Assembly (NCBI RefSeq): GCF_029168945.1
Contig: NC_083604.1
Location: forward strand, 68,402,211 to 68,466,210
From: Cannabis sativa
Lineage: Eukaryota; Streptophyta; Magnoliopsida; Rosales; Cannabaceae
Direction: 5' to 3'
Length of the DNA stretch: 64,000 nucleotides
Position numbers and translations under genes: made by a program. Positions 10,701 through 23,223 of this stretch are shown in pieces. The notes below the pieces were generated by a model. It was not told the DNA's origin, made no database searches, and saw only the letters and a list, made by a program, of their open reading frames with translations. Within the stretch, counting starts at the first letter, position 1; each line of letters starts with the position of its first letter.

Positions 10701-11218
10701 AATTTTGCTCTCTTTTTCGTATTTCTAGCTAAGTATATGTGGAATGAAAATAATGTATCTTACGTACAAGTGAGCAAAGTCTCCTATTTATAGAATTTTA
10801 TGATCACCATTTGATTTTCAAATCTCACCAACTCGACGGGTGTTACCACACCTAATTTGAGCGTATTCAGACATCCAAAAATGCTAAAAATTCGAGGTGA
10901 ATAAAATGCATGGGTGATATGAGTCGTCACTTAATTAGTAGGTGACTGTCACCTACTCTTGATGATGCCCAAAAATATCAGCTTTGGTAACATGCAATGC
11001 ATGACCAAAATATACCCCAAACCCTTTCCCATGCCATTTCTTAACCTCAAGCCATTGTTGCCAATAAAAGTAACATCCATACAAATATTATGGCCCATGA
11101 AAATCAAATTCAAAATGGAGAAAACAAAAGAAAAATTGAAAATATCAAATGAGGATAAAAAGTTCAATTTATTTTAACGACAAAATGTAATCTGTAATAT
11201 TGTTATTTGTAGATTTGA
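10701..11218. other. 3' flank of the beta-xylosidase gene
   Basis: No gene seen. It contains a near-perfect palindrome at 10937-10957: 10-base arms AGTAGGTGAC and GTCACCTACT around one T. A stretch near 10766-10800 with CTCCTATTTATAG resembles the inverted TATA region of LTRs elsewhere in the window and may be an LTR relic. The gene's polyadenylation region should lie here. Confidence 0.4.
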
Positions 11219-14200
11219 TCAAGTTTGAACTAAAATTGAATACTCTAAATCTCCTAACAGCAATATATGATCACCCAAAGGCATTATTCTCTTTCCTTTC
11301 TCATTAGCAAAACTAAGATGCATACATGGATCCACTAATATCCTTGTTCTTGTAGATCTGTTTGAAAAAGTATGTACACTGTTAAATCCCAGTAGCTGTT
11401 TCTCAGGAGCCCCATCAATAACCTTTGGCAATCTAGAGTATAACATCACAACATGGCTTCCATCCATGTCTCCTGCATTCATCACAGAGATTTCCACAAA
11501 GAATTTCAACGAATTACAAGACTCTATCTCGTCAATGCTTATGTAATCAAGTTGGTTTTCTCCTTGGTGTAGTATGTTTTTATCAGATCCAGCTTTGAAA
11601 GATTCTGATAAGCTTATTTTGTTGGGAACTGACAAGAATTTGTAAGTGTAGGTGCTGTAGCTCAGGCCATGTCCAAATGAATATACCTGGCTTCCAGTGT
11701 AGAATCTGTAGGTTCTTCCAGGATAGCCACGGGAAGAATTTGCTCGCATTCTCATATCGTTCATGGGGACATCAGTGAAGGACTCCGGATACCAAGTCAT
11801 AGGAAGCCTTCCACCTAGAAATTGTAAGCTTGATCAAGTCTTAAGATATATGGATGAAAACCGGAATAGAAAAATGTCATAGTTTGCTTCACATACTTCA
11901 GCAACTCATTTTTTAAAAAACTAAAATTGAGCTGAAAATGGTTCCCTTTGATGACAGGTATCATAAATTTTATAAACCATACCTGGATTTGCATCTCCAA
12001 AGATGATTTCTGCGAGTGCTCTTCCACCAGCTTCCCCGGGATATCCAATCCAGAGAATGCTAGCAATTTGCGGGTCCTTTTCAGCAAATGATACATCAAG
12101 AGGTCCACCACCAGTGAGAACTAGAATCACTGGTTTTTTACTAGCAGCAGCCACATGGGAAACAAGAGCCATCTGTTTGCCGGGTAAAAGAAGACTAACT
12201 CGGTCAAGATCTTCTGTTTCCTGGGATAAATCGAGGCCAAGGATGAGAACAACAAAATCAGCATCTTTTGCAGCACTTATTGCTTCATCAAAGCCAGCAT
12301 CAGAGTCACATGATGCGTTATGGCAACCAGTTACATAATATGCCTTGTTTACGAACTCTTGAAATCCACTAAAGAGGCTCTTTGAGGTGCAGGGAATTCC
12401 TAGTGAACAAACAAACCACTCCTTAGCTTAAAGCCTAGAATTTGATTATATTAATGATATAAATTCATCTGTAAATCAATATCATATACAGTTAAAAAGA
12501 CCTGTATAGCCACCACCCAATTTACTTGAATCGTTTGCCAATGGACCAATAACAGCCAAGGAATAATCAATACCCTTCTTTAAAGGTAGGAACTTCTTAT
12601 CATTTTTAAGAAGCACAATACCCTGCCTAGCCGCTTCAAGGGCCAACTTCTTGTGCTTTGAGGTACAAACATCTTGAGGTCCCAACTTTCCATACTTCCC
12701 TTTCAAAGGATTCCCATTAAACAATCCAAGACGTAGTTGAACTGAGAAAAGATTGTGAAGTGCTCTGTCTATGTCTTCCTCTTGCACCTTTCCTTTTTCG
12801 ATGGCCGAAAGGGTATTTAGATACAAGAATGTTCCACAATTTATATCCGTTCCTGCAAATAGCAGATAGGCAGGTTGATCTGTAAGTCTTTCTATGAGAA
12901 ACTAGTCATTTGCATTTGGAAAAATTTAACAACTTTAATGGAATATAATTTCGAAATAGAAAAATGTACAAGACCTGCTTTAAGAACATCAGCAACTGCA
13001 TCTTCACGATTTTTGGTGTAATGCTGATATTCAAATACTGTGGCCACAGCATCACAATCAGAAGTAATATATCTGTACTTCATAGCATCAAGGTTTTGTA
13101 CATATGAGGCTCATTCAATCAAGTGACTTAAAATTCTAACATTGCATTGCATTTATCTATTTTATTATTAGAGGTTAGAACTCTGAAAATATTATTATTA
13201 CCCTTTAAAGCCCCATTCATCCCTAGCTATATCCAAGAGATCCTTACGAGCACAAGCAGGAACCCCATTAACTTCATTGTAAGAACACATTAAACAGCTA
13301 GCTTTTCCTTGCTGAACACAGCTCTTGAAAGGTGGCTGATACGTGTCCTCAAAATCTTGGTCCGTAATCTATTTTGTAGAAATACATAATGAATCCAGTT
13401 GAGTTTAACATACACAATTCATAAAAATAATATATCGTAAGCTAGAACAAACCAAACCGGACGAGTTCTGCAAATCATGTATTAAAAGAGTATAGTTTAA
13501 TCTAGAACAAAGCAAACCCAGACGAAATTATTCAACACTACATCAAAAGAAGATATCTTTAGCTAAAACGAATCAAAATTTGTTGAATTTAGAAAACATC
13601 TAGTCAAAAGAAGATATATAAAGCTAAAACAAACCAAACCCAAACCCAGTTGGCAGACAAAAAGTGTTACCACGGCATTGAAGTTATATCTACTGAAACC
13701 TTCCCACTTCTCCAAATCATAAGCAGTCAAATGCTTACAACAAGCAGAGACCATTAGATCATCACTCCCACCATCATCTTTCAAAGCTCTCTTCTCCCCA
13801 AATTCTTCACCAACAGTTGATTTCCCTCCCTGAAAACCCTTCACAAATTCAACAGCATAAGCCGAAGCGACCACGGGGTCCTCCCCAGGGGTCTCCTGGC
13901 CTCTCCCCCATCTGGGGTCCCTAAAAATGTTAATAGTGGGTGCCCAAAACGTCAACCCAGCTTGCCCAACATTATACATCGCGCGAGCCTCGACCCCTAT
14001 AGCCGATGCGATTCTGAACCAGAGGGTCCGGTTAAAAGAAGCCACCGTCAGAAGGACTTGGGGGAAGCTGGTGGCAGACGAAACGACACCGCCGAAGGAG
14101 ACACCTGGGCCGTTGGTGGCGATGCCGTGGAGAGATTCGGACCACCATTCGTAGGGAGGGATACCAAGCCTGGGGATGGAGTCAGCGGTATTGGTGAGTT

Positions 14201-14390
14201 GACCAATCTTTTCTTGAAGGGTGAGAAGAGAAACGAGGGAGTGAGCTCTTGCGGAGATGGAAAGTGAGGTGTTGCAGAAGGGGTAGGAGCTATGGTGAGG
14301 TGGGTTACATGGGAAATTGGAGATGGTGGCAGAGTGGATTTTGAAGAGGAAGAAGAAGAAGAAGAAGAGAAGGGTGGAGAGAGTAGCCAT
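11219..14390 (-). CDS. GH3 beta-D-xylosidase / alpha-L-arabinofuranosidase (BXL-type), 6 exons
   Basis: This is a secreted glycoside hydrolase family 3 enzyme that removes xylose or arabinose residues from cell-wall xylan and arabinan. Exons (minus strand) are 13671-14390, 13202-13368, 12975-13072, 12502-12852, 11983-12399 and 11219-11814. All five introns (302, 129, 122, 102, 168 bases) are GT-AG, and phases join to 782 residues, usual for the family. I chose ATG at 14390 (MATLSTLL); an upstream in-frame TTG is not needed. Residues 1-20 form a signal peptide with a poly-Phe core. The N-terminal catalytic domain has EWWSESLHG (~81), [11 protein letters not shown] (~162) and CCKHLTAYD (~217). 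ITSDCDAV contains the expected nucleophile Asp at about 301. SQETEDLDR in the second domain is a plausible acid/base region. [27 protein letters not shown] and FGHGLSYS follow, then a fibronectin III-like C-terminus. No lesion is visible. Xylosidase versus arabinosidase preference cannot be told from motifs. Confidence 0.93.
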
Positions 14391-15289
14391 GTTTTGCAAT
14401 TGTGTTGAGAAGACAGAAGAAAAAACAAAGGTTGAGCCATTATAGTAGTGTAACTGTAGTAGTGCATCATTGAATGTTTTTCTTAGTTGTGTCGCAATCT
14501 ATGTGATTTGGCTTCAGTGGATTTTTTATTTTACTTATTTTGGCTTTGTTTTAGAGGTTTTGTTTTATGAAATTGCTTAATTTGAATGAATGAATGACAC
14601 ATGAAGAAGAGTGAGTGAGACGACTGCAATATGATTCGGATTCCACACCAACCATTTTTCTCCAAACAAACAAAAGAAAATCTGAGGTTTCATATCCTTC
14701 AAATGGGAGAATGGAACTAATACTCATGATGTGGAAATAGAAGCTTTGTGACTGTGAGTGTGGTGTATTTGTGTAAACAAGACTCCTGAGTTATTCTTAT
14801 TATCCTCATAGCATATCTGGTGTGTTATAACACCAGTTTTTACTTTTTAATCATCAATTCATAAGTTTTTATTCATTGTCACTTTCTTAATAAATGGAAT
14901 TACAGAGGATGGACAAAACTGGGGAAGCAATAACAGTAGTAACAATGGGAAAATAATGGTTCTTATTATTGGAGGAGTAAGTGCTTTGGATTTCTTATGA
15001 TGATGATGATTTGGTGTAGATTATTTATGTATTTGACACAAATTTGTTTCCTTTAATCCACTCACAATTATGCAACATGATAATGTTGGCTATAGATTTT
15101 AAGAATGCTGTATTTAAGATAAATAGCAGTAAAATCTTGATTTATTTATTTATACTTAAAAGAAAACCTTGCAGGTGAGTCAGTGGTGTGGTGAGTAATC
15201 TGAGTGTTTTTGCTTTGTGTTTTTGTTGTCAGCGGTGTTCGTGCTTTGGAGGATGAGTGTGCTGTTTTGGAGGATGAGGAAATCTGTAG
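14391..15289. other. upstream region of the beta-xylosidase gene
   Basis: The gene's promoter should lie here, but I see no convincing TATA box. A small hairpin, CTGGTGT-GTTATA-ACACCAG, occurs near 14817-14836. No other gene is recognised. Confidence 0.4.
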
Positions 15290-15445
15290 ATCGGACCTAT
15301 TTTCAACCTGCCCAGTTAACAGATTGGGCGGTTTGTAATTTTTTCGAATTATTTCGGCTTGTAATTTTTATCGATTTTTTCGGTTTGGTTTAGACGGATT
15401 ATTCGGTTTAGACAATTTACGAATTTTTTTGTACAACCCTACTTT
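15290..15445. repeat. hAT-like element terminus (degenerate)
   Basis: The stretch is built of CGGTTTGTAATTTTT, CGGCTTGTAATTTTT, CGGTTTGGTTTAGACGG and CGGTTTAGACAATT modules. It closes with GTACAACCCTAC, so the minus strand begins GTAGGGTTGTAC. Terminal motif plus subterminal CGGTTT repeats is typical of non-autonomous hAT ends in plants. The partner end was not found. Confidence 0.4.
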
Positions 15446-17114
15446 CTAGTATTTCTTCAATATTTTACAACTTGCCCGATGATGTAATGATTTCATTTTC
15501 ATCCAAATAAGTCTTCTTCTGCAACTTGCTCTGTTTGATACGGTAGTAGCTAAGATAAAGATAATGTGCTCCTAACAAAAAATCTTCCAGCATAGCTACA
15601 CCAAACACAAAACCACCAATCAAATATTAATAAGAGTTACAAGAAAAGGTATTAGTATTACAAGTAAGAGTTAACACAATAAAAATAAAATTACAAGAAA
15701 AACTAAACAGATCATACAGTAGTATTATTTTTCATATAAAAATATATGTCAAATCTGCTACTACAAACAAATTTTGATAATTACTATGTAAAAGAAATAA
15801 TAAGAATTGACAGAAATGTTCCTCATCTTTGATTCAAATGACAATGAAAATGGTATGGAACTTTTAAAGGACCTAACACAAATGTATACCATTTTCAACA
15901 ACAACCAATAAAAGAGATACTAAGAAACAACAATACTACCACTGAATATCTAAGACAAACATTTATAAATATGAACGCATATATCTTTACACCATACATG
16001 TTGCTCTGTAAAATGTGTAAGGAAAAAAAAAAGGAACAAATTTAACAAAATAGAAACCAAGATGGGGAGTGCCTGTCAAAAATAAATTTGTATGTCAAGC
16101 TATTACTTGAAGCTACATTTAGTTTGTAAATAATAGATGGATCATGGCTTGGATGCTTACTAGATCAGCTTCTAGGCTGATTCCTTGAACGATTGTCTTT
16201 CTAACATCAGTTGGATATCAGTCTAAGACATTAAAAATCAAACCATAAAGATTATCAAGTAAGAAAATACTAGCCTCGAATCATGACTAGACCAAAAAAC
16301 TTCCACAAATTGCTTGAATGTAATCAGCTTAGGATCATACTCAACCTGCAAGATTCATAAAACTGTATAATAAAACTCAAGTTTCAAACATACAATTTTT
16401 TTTTATCTAAATCAAAATGAAAGAATCAAGCAATATGAAATACCATTCTATCTAATTCTCAATAGCCTAATTGAGATATTCACTTTCATCTTTGATCTCT
16501 CTCCTCCTCAAAGAAATACCTCTTAAAACACATCATCAGTTTATCAAAATCGAATTTTTTTCCCCAATTAAACAAAATCACGAAAAGCGAATGAATAACC
16601 CTGTTAGAGTAAATTCATAACCAAAAAGATTAATTCTGTAACTCTGTAATTCAGTAAAAGCCAAAATGAATTCAAAAAATCTCTACACGTGTAAGATTTT
16701 ACAACACTTACATAAATTTATGAACAAATCTCCACGCAGGTAAGCAAAGGCGATATAAATTTATGAACACAATTGAAGATGCATAAAAATTTATGCAACC
16801 CTTCAAATCAGATATTAAAACATGTAAAAAATGTGAAATTACAACACATTGAAAATAAAGTGTGAAAGCAAATTTGATACCTTGAGTCCAAGACCCATAT
16901 CTAGTCTCTCTAGCCTCGTCGAATAAACCATTTGTGAAAGAGTGAGAACCCTAAACATGTGTCATCGAGTCGCTGAGCACATTCAAAGGCAACAATGATT
17001 GGGACATGCGCAGAGAGAAAGATGTCGTTGATCTCCATGGCATAGAGCAATTCTGAAGAGATTGACGGTGAAAAATAGGACCAGTGTAAATTTCTTTAAA
17101 TGTCATTGGCCCTT
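15446..17114. other. AT-rich stretch with a captured or decayed gene piece
   Basis: Apart from the MSRA exon at 16271-16345, I see no assignable gene. A minus-strand frame around 15480-15605 (LEDFLLGAHYLYLSYY) looks codon-like but matches nothing I know. GC content rises at about 16880-17050 without a recognisable product. This may be the remains of a larger gene capture or an old pseudogene. Confidence 0.4.
16271..16345 (-). pseudogene. isolated exon of peptide methionine sulfoxide reductase A
   Basis: The minus strand has an intron-like acceptor (CAG at 16348-16346), then 25 open codons containing VEYDPKLITFKQFVEVFWSS and HDSR, then GTATTT. VEYDP and EVFW.SHD are signature stretches of MsrA, which repairs oxidised methionine. 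I did not find the catalytic GCFW exon or the downstream GQGPDVGNQYRS exon on either side, so this is a single exon stranded among transposons. Identity is from motif recognition. Confidence 0.65.
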
Positions 17115-17767
17115 GAATAATTAGCTTTTTTAGTTACTGTACTTATGACACTATACTATAATGCCCCTTAATTTATAAGTGTAGTTAAAAATATCCCTAA
17201 AATATATCAATTGGAATAGTATAATCCTTCTATCTAATTCAGTTGAAAAATTATATACCATTAAGAAAATAAATTACAAGTCATAAAAATTACAATCACA
17301 GGAAAAAAAATGAAAAATAACATCCCAAAAAGTAGAATATCATCACCTTAATTTTCCAAAAATCCAATGTTCTTTCTAGTGATATCCATCTTTTCAAATA
17401 CTGTAGAATCCTAATTTTACGCCTTTTTCTAATTTGAACGGCTAAAAAACGATTGGAATTATTTTAATAAAATTACTTTTATTAAATTTTTTTAAAAGGT
17501 TATGAAATTATTTTTTAATCATCTTTCATTGTCAGTTATTATGCCACCTCATAGTCAATTTTCCCTCTAAAAAGAGATGAAATTACTACTCTATCCTTTG
17601 TTATAATACCACATCATCAATACAAACGTTATTTTTAAACAAAATAAACAGAAGGACTAAATGTATGCATATAAAATTATACAAGGACTATTTGTAATAA
17701 GCTGAATAGATTAAGGGGCATAATAGTATAGTGTCATAAGTACATGGAGTAAAAAAGATAATTATTC
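17115..17767. mobile_element. Mutator-like MITE with 9-bp target-site duplication
   Basis: The ends match over about 57 bases with few changes. The left arm GAATAATTAGCTTTTTTAG and the inverted right arm GAATAATTATCTTTTTTAC are followed by CTTATGACACTATACTA in both. TTGGCCCTT flanks both sides (17106-17114 and 17768-17776). A 9-bp duplication with long inverted repeats is the mark of Mutator-like elements. The 653-base interior has no open frame and is non-autonomous. Confidence 0.85.
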
Positions 17768-17829
17768 TTGGCCCTTAATTTCTGTTTTATTATATTATTT
17801 TTGACAATTGTTATTTTATATAAAAATAT

Positions 17830-18204
17830 ATTTTTTTTTTTCAAAAATATACTTACTATTACTGTAGTAACACTTTCAAAATGTTATTATATTCAATGTT
17901 AATGTTAGTATCATTTTCACAGATGTAACTACTAACAGTAAATATTCACAAATTAGTAATATTTTTTTTTTATCAAATATCATTATATATTAACAGTAAA
18001 TATTCACAAATTAGTAACATTTTTTTATCAAATATCATTAAAATACATTAAGTGACATTTTTTAAAAATGTTACTAATTAAAATGTAATATATTCTTATT
18101 AAAGTGACATTTTTGATTAAATGTTATTAAATTACTATTATTGTAACATTTTTATATAAATGTCACCAATTAAAATGGTACTAATTCGTATTTTTGGTGT
18201 AGTG
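17830..18204. mobile_element. right end of a CACTA-type element
   Basis: The segment ends TTTTTGGTGTAGTG at 18204, the inverse of CACTACACCAAAAA. Before it lie many copies of a GTGACATTTTTAAAATG / ATGTTACTAATT motif in both orientations, as expected of CACTA subterminal transposase-binding repeats. A ~54-base unit (TAACAGTAAATATTCACAAA ...) is tandemly duplicated at about 17935-18040. No left end is present, so the copy is truncated. Confidence 0.55.
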
Positions 18205-19965
18205 GATGGCTTTGATGTGCGCTGGTGTTTGGTGAGAAGTTTTTTTGAATAATGAAATCATTGGTATAGATGTCATGCAACATATAGATGGCTTTCTTAT
18301 AGAAGCTCGAGAAGGAATTAGTAACACTTAAAGGAATTGGATAGTAATTTTTATATATTTCAATTTTATCATGAAATAGATATTCAAGCTATTTATTGTA
18401 ATCTTTGTGTTGTGAATATTTTAATATGCAAGTGCACGTATTGTTTGTAAGTAATAATAGTAAAAGTAAAGTATCATTCCCACAAAAACTGCAGTTAAGT
18501 AAATTAAATTTCTAATTCTATCTAATAACTATAATAATTGAAAATGTTTAAATTCTACTAAGAAGAAAATAAATAAATAGTAAAAAAATAACAATGATCA
18601 AAGTTAAGGGTAATTAATTTCAATTGAATCTACTTATCATGGCTTAATATAATTTAATTCTAATTCTAATTTTTATGTGATAGCGAGTTAACTAATTCAA
18701 TTTATATTTTGGTTAAGATATATAGAATCTAAATTATATGGTAAAGTCCTACATTATATGGTAAAATCCTACACTTTTGTGGTAAATTACACATATAACT
18801 TGCATTAAATATAGAAATCCTAATTATTACACAAGCCATAAAGATACTTTCATTTAATATCAAAACCTATGTTTATTTCACTATAGCATAATCAACACTC
18901 ATTTTTTGATTTTGTATTGAAATCATAAACAATTAATTAGTGATAAGACAATTAAAAACGAATGAAATAAATACACATAAAAAATTAGGGAAGAACTAAA
19001 TTATATTAAAACTATAGAAAAGTGTCAATTAATATCCATTCACAACCCTAATTAAAAATTTAGCTACTCATTGTCATTGTGAACAATTGATAAAATTAAT
19101 TCGAAACATGAAATTAAAGATAGAAAAAAAAAAAAATCTTAGAAGATCAATATTTCACCAAACATTGATTCAAAACGAATAGAATTCCCGAACAAACATT
19201 AATGCTAATAAGAATTTTCTTTATATTTACTCAATAAACAACACTACTAACGTATAGTCATGGTATGCTGCAAACATAACTTAACTCATGCTTCTCAAAT
19301 AATTACATTTAGCATGTAATCAAATAACTTTTACTATACCATGAGTAATAACTCTTGTTTATCGACGGTTATTACCAAATTATATATTGACAAATACTAT
19401 GTGGTACAATTGTACTTTTTTTAACCTCAAGTCCAAATTTAAGTGTGTCAGTAAACTTGAGTAGAAATTGCTCGACAATCCGAGGCCCCCAACCTTGAGC
19501 TGCTCGTAGGGTTGATCACTTGACAAGGATTGGACAAAAAAATTAATATAATTGATGAGTTTTTTCTGTGGTTCTTCTTGGGTCGAATAGAGAAAGAGAT
19601 GAAGAGAAGAGATAAATTGATTTTTTTTTTTTTTTTTTTTGTATTTCTAAGTTTTTCTACATAATTCTTAAATCTAGCTTATCTATTAAATAAAACATAA
19701 GAATACAAGGATAATAACAAAATAACTAATTTAAACTTATTTAAGTAAAATTTGGCAAATTACCATCTTTCCCTCCAACACCCTATTAGACTAAAATAAA
19801 CTAAAAGGGTAAATTAGTCATCAATAAATAACCTACTTAATTCTAAAGTTCCTAAATATATATATATATATATATAACATCTTCCAATACCACAGTTGTA
19901 ATATCCTGGAATTAAAGAAATGGATTAGCAAAGCCCTAACTAGTTAATTGAGTATTATTGTAGAA
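18205..19965. other. AT-rich intergenic stretch, possible LTR relics
   Basis: No gene recognised. A stretch near 18430-18490 (GCAAGTGCACGTATTG followed by GTAAAGTATCATTCCCAC) resembles sequence often found in plant LTR-retroelement leaders, but I cannot place boundaries. A long T tract (19621-19640) and a TA microsatellite (19856-19877) are present. Confidence 0.4.
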
Positions 19966-20010
19966 CTAGGGAACTAAGCCGCGCTTCGCGCGGTATTGTC
20001 CAACTTTTAT
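19966..20010 (-). mobile_element. Helitron 3' terminus (minus strand)
   Basis: Read on the minus strand, the hairpin CCGCGCGAAGCGCGG is followed nine bases later by CTAG and then T, the canonical Helitron 3' end inserted before T. The same arrangement closes the complete Helitron at 28013-30251. The body should extend to the right, but I could not find its 5' TC end in 20010-23145. Confidence 0.6.
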
Positions 20011-23000
20011 AAATTATACATATATATTATACTTATTAAGTGATATAATCTAAAATATAATATTTTGATATATGTATTATAAACAAAGTAATAATATTGA
20101 AATTAAAAATATAATTTTAAATTACATAGAAAGATAACAATTTTGTAACAAATATTAAATGGTAGACTTGACAAAAAAAAAAAAAAATTGCATGTGTTTT
20201 TATAATAAAATAAAGGAAAAAGATAACAACTTTTGAATTTAATAAACTGAGCTTGTGATTGATGATGTAGTTGTTTTTAAAATAATTTTTAGACTTTTTT
20301 TTTATAGAAAGAAACAATTTGACATACAATTTATGAAAATTTTTATATTTTATTTTGTGGATGTGAAATTTCTACTTTAAATGAAAAGGAAAGTCATGAT
20401 TCATATAACTAATTACTTTCATAATGAAATGTATATTTGTCTTACTGTCTTGTGGTAATTAAGATGATAGATACCCTATAAAGTTGGTTGAGCGCTCGCG
20501 CGATCGTTATAATTATTGAAAAATAAAATCTAAATATGAATATTTAGTTATTTCAGAAATTCATATATTAAGTAGTTGTTAATATTTTTACTAAATAAGT
20601 AAAATATTATAAATGGTGTGTTTACTATTTCTTTTTATTTTTAAATAAAAAATAGAATAATTTTTTATTATTATATATATAATAATATTACATTGGATAT
20701 TATATTAAAAAAAATTATTTATATTTTTAGAATAAATTTTAAAATTATATTAAAAAAATTAATAATTTAATAAATCTATTAATATACTAAAATATAATAA
20801 ATTTATAATTATAATATACTAAAATATTTAAGTCATATAATTTAATTGATAGATTATATTATTAATATTATTATTATGAGTTTGTGCTTTAATTATAAAA
20901 TCACTAATTTTATGATTTTAAATGGTGCATAATATTCTCTTAGTAAGTATACATATTATAATTTTTGATATTATTTAATTATAGTTGTTATGTTATTAAA
21001 AAAAAAAAATTAATGCATAAAAAAGAGTAATAATTTCGGCCTCTTTTCTTTTCTGCATAAAAAAAATCTTATCAAACATTAAACACTACATAATAAGTAT
21101 AAATATTTATATAATTATTATGTATGTAATATAATTAATATATACATATTTTTTTGAAAATATAAACAAAGAGAATAAGAAGAAGAAGCATAATTTCCAA
21201 TAAAAAACAAGATAGTCAATGATATAAATAATTTTCACTGAATTTCAAGAAACTTATCCACAATTTGTCTTCTTTTTTTTTTTTTTTTGAAGATTTATAA
21301 TTTCTTTACTTCCTTATTTTCCTTTATTTATTTAATTTATTTTTCTTGTTTACTTTAATGATTTATTTATTCTCTTTTGATGAGCAATTAATGTGAGTTG
21401 TTAATGCTATATGTAAATTTTGGTAAAAAATATTTCAAAAGTGTGCTTTTCTTCTTATTATAATAATATTAAATGTATCATATTATTAGAATTTTATTTT
21501 GAATTTCATTATGTAATTAAATAAATAATATATTTACAATAAAAAGAAATTACACATTAATTCGACATACAAATATTATTGTGATAATTCAATTGCAATA
21601 ACATTACTTACTTCTTAAAAATTAAAAAAAAAAGCCTAAAAAATGTAAAATAAATTCATTGTAATTAAAATTATATATATTCAATTCTAATAATGTCTGT
21701 TACGTCAATACCTTTAGTCTTCCCAAAAAAACTAATACCAAAATAAATAAAAGAAATAAATAAAAAAGAGACTAATTAAAATAATAAAAAATATTTTGAC
21801 AATTTAATTGCAATAACAATGCTACTTAATTTTGTTTTTCAGTTTATATTATTATGATTGTACGTTATTATTATTAAATAATATTAATTAATTAATAGTA
21901 TTTTAGATAAAAAAAATATTTATTAATAATAATAGATAATAAAATTAAAAATAACTATACTATTGTAAAAAATTGTTATTTTTGAATCTTTTAATGAGAT
22001 CATGAGTATATTTTTTTTTTAATTATTTTTCCCTTCTATTTAATAATATGCTTGCTAATTAGATTTTCATTTTATTTTATTTTTCTTTTTTGGATAATGA
22101 ATAGTGTGTTTTAGTAATCTAAGAAAATAATTATTATTGCTTTTATTAAAAAATTACAATTTAAAAAAGTTAATTTTCTTTTAACCAAAATATAATTGTC
22201 ATTATTATTAATAATAATTGTGCATTGTAGTTTATTTACAAATTACGGTGTCTTTTTCTTCTCGTATTTATTTCCTCGTATTGTTGAATTTTATATATTT
22301 CTTTTTCTATTATATTACATTTCATTTCTTTTTTATTCTTTAACACAAATACATACATATACTATCACCTCCTCATAATTATTTTCCTTTATATAAATTT
22401 ATTATAAATACTATAGCTATAGTCTCTTAGTTCACTTTTTTATTTTTTATTTTAAAAAAGAAACTCCCAATACAACTAACAATTAATGTATACACAAGTG
22501 AGACAATAAAATATAAATTATTAATTTGATAAATAATATTATAAATCATTTAATAATAATATTAAAAATTGCATTCACTATTATATAATATTATTTAGGT
22601 TAAATGAGATAATAAAAGTAAATTACCATAGAAGAAAAATTACCAATCTTAAGATTTACATCTTTCTATTTCCAAAAATTAAAAGAAAGAAAAAGAATAA
22701 TAAATTTATAACTTTCTAATTTTATTTATTTGGTTAATGTAAATAAATTTATACTAACATTTATTCATAGTATAATAATATAATAATTAAGTTTCAAAAT
22801 AAATTATTTTTCTTCCAATATGAATGGTTCAAGTATGGAGAATCTTTTTTCTTCATATATGCTTCTGTCAATCTCTATAAGCCTTACGCATCTTATTTAA
22901 CTTTTGGTGATCCAATATTTCTAGATTTTTTTATTCCAACCTACATCAATATATAAAATTGTCAATAACAATTTAATCAAGTATATAAAAAAAAATAGAA

Positions 23001-23145
23001 TGAGTCAAGTGTACAAAATAAAAAAAAATATAAAATAATTTTATCAATATACCATCTAAAAATACTTGGTCTATATTTCAATGTTAGTATAAACTATGAA
23101 CCCTACATCAACATAAAAATACTTACATCAACATTCTATTAATCA
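20011..23145. other. extremely AT-rich stretch, probable Helitron body
   Basis: No gene, RNA or convincing terminus apart from the Helitron end to its left. A GC-rich palindromic word, GAGCGCTCGCGCGATCG, stands alone at about 20499-20515 and could be another hairpin, but lacks a CTRR end at the right distance. All open frames are short and rich in F, I, N, K and Y, as random AT-rich DNA gives. Confidence 0.45.
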
Positions 23146-23200
23146 CACTACTACAAAAAGTATGATTCTCGTCGGTTTTTAAGAGTCATTTAATGAATTT

Positions 23201-23223
23201 ACGTCGGTTTAAAAAACCGACGT
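23201..23223. repeat. left subterminal foldback of the CACTA element
   Basis: ACGTCGGTTT and AAACCGACGT face each other across AAA, 55 bases inside the left end. The same CGTCGGTTT word recurs singly nearby (about 23169, 23402) and at the right end, consistent with transposase-binding repeats. Confidence 0.7.

Noticed and set aside
13927..14470. Open frames on the plus strand and in a second minus-strand frame over exon 1 of the xylosidase gene
   Set aside because: They are shadows of the GH3 coding exon, whose frame carries all family motifs and correct splice phases.
15480..15605. Minus-strand frame containing LEDFLLGAHYLYLSYY
   Set aside because: Looks somewhat codon-like but has no family match, no confirmed exon borders and no partner exons; kept only as a note.
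20499..20515. GC-rich palindromic word GAGCGCTCGCGCGATCG as another Helitron 3' end
   Set aside because: No CTRR terminus follows at the usual distance on either strand.
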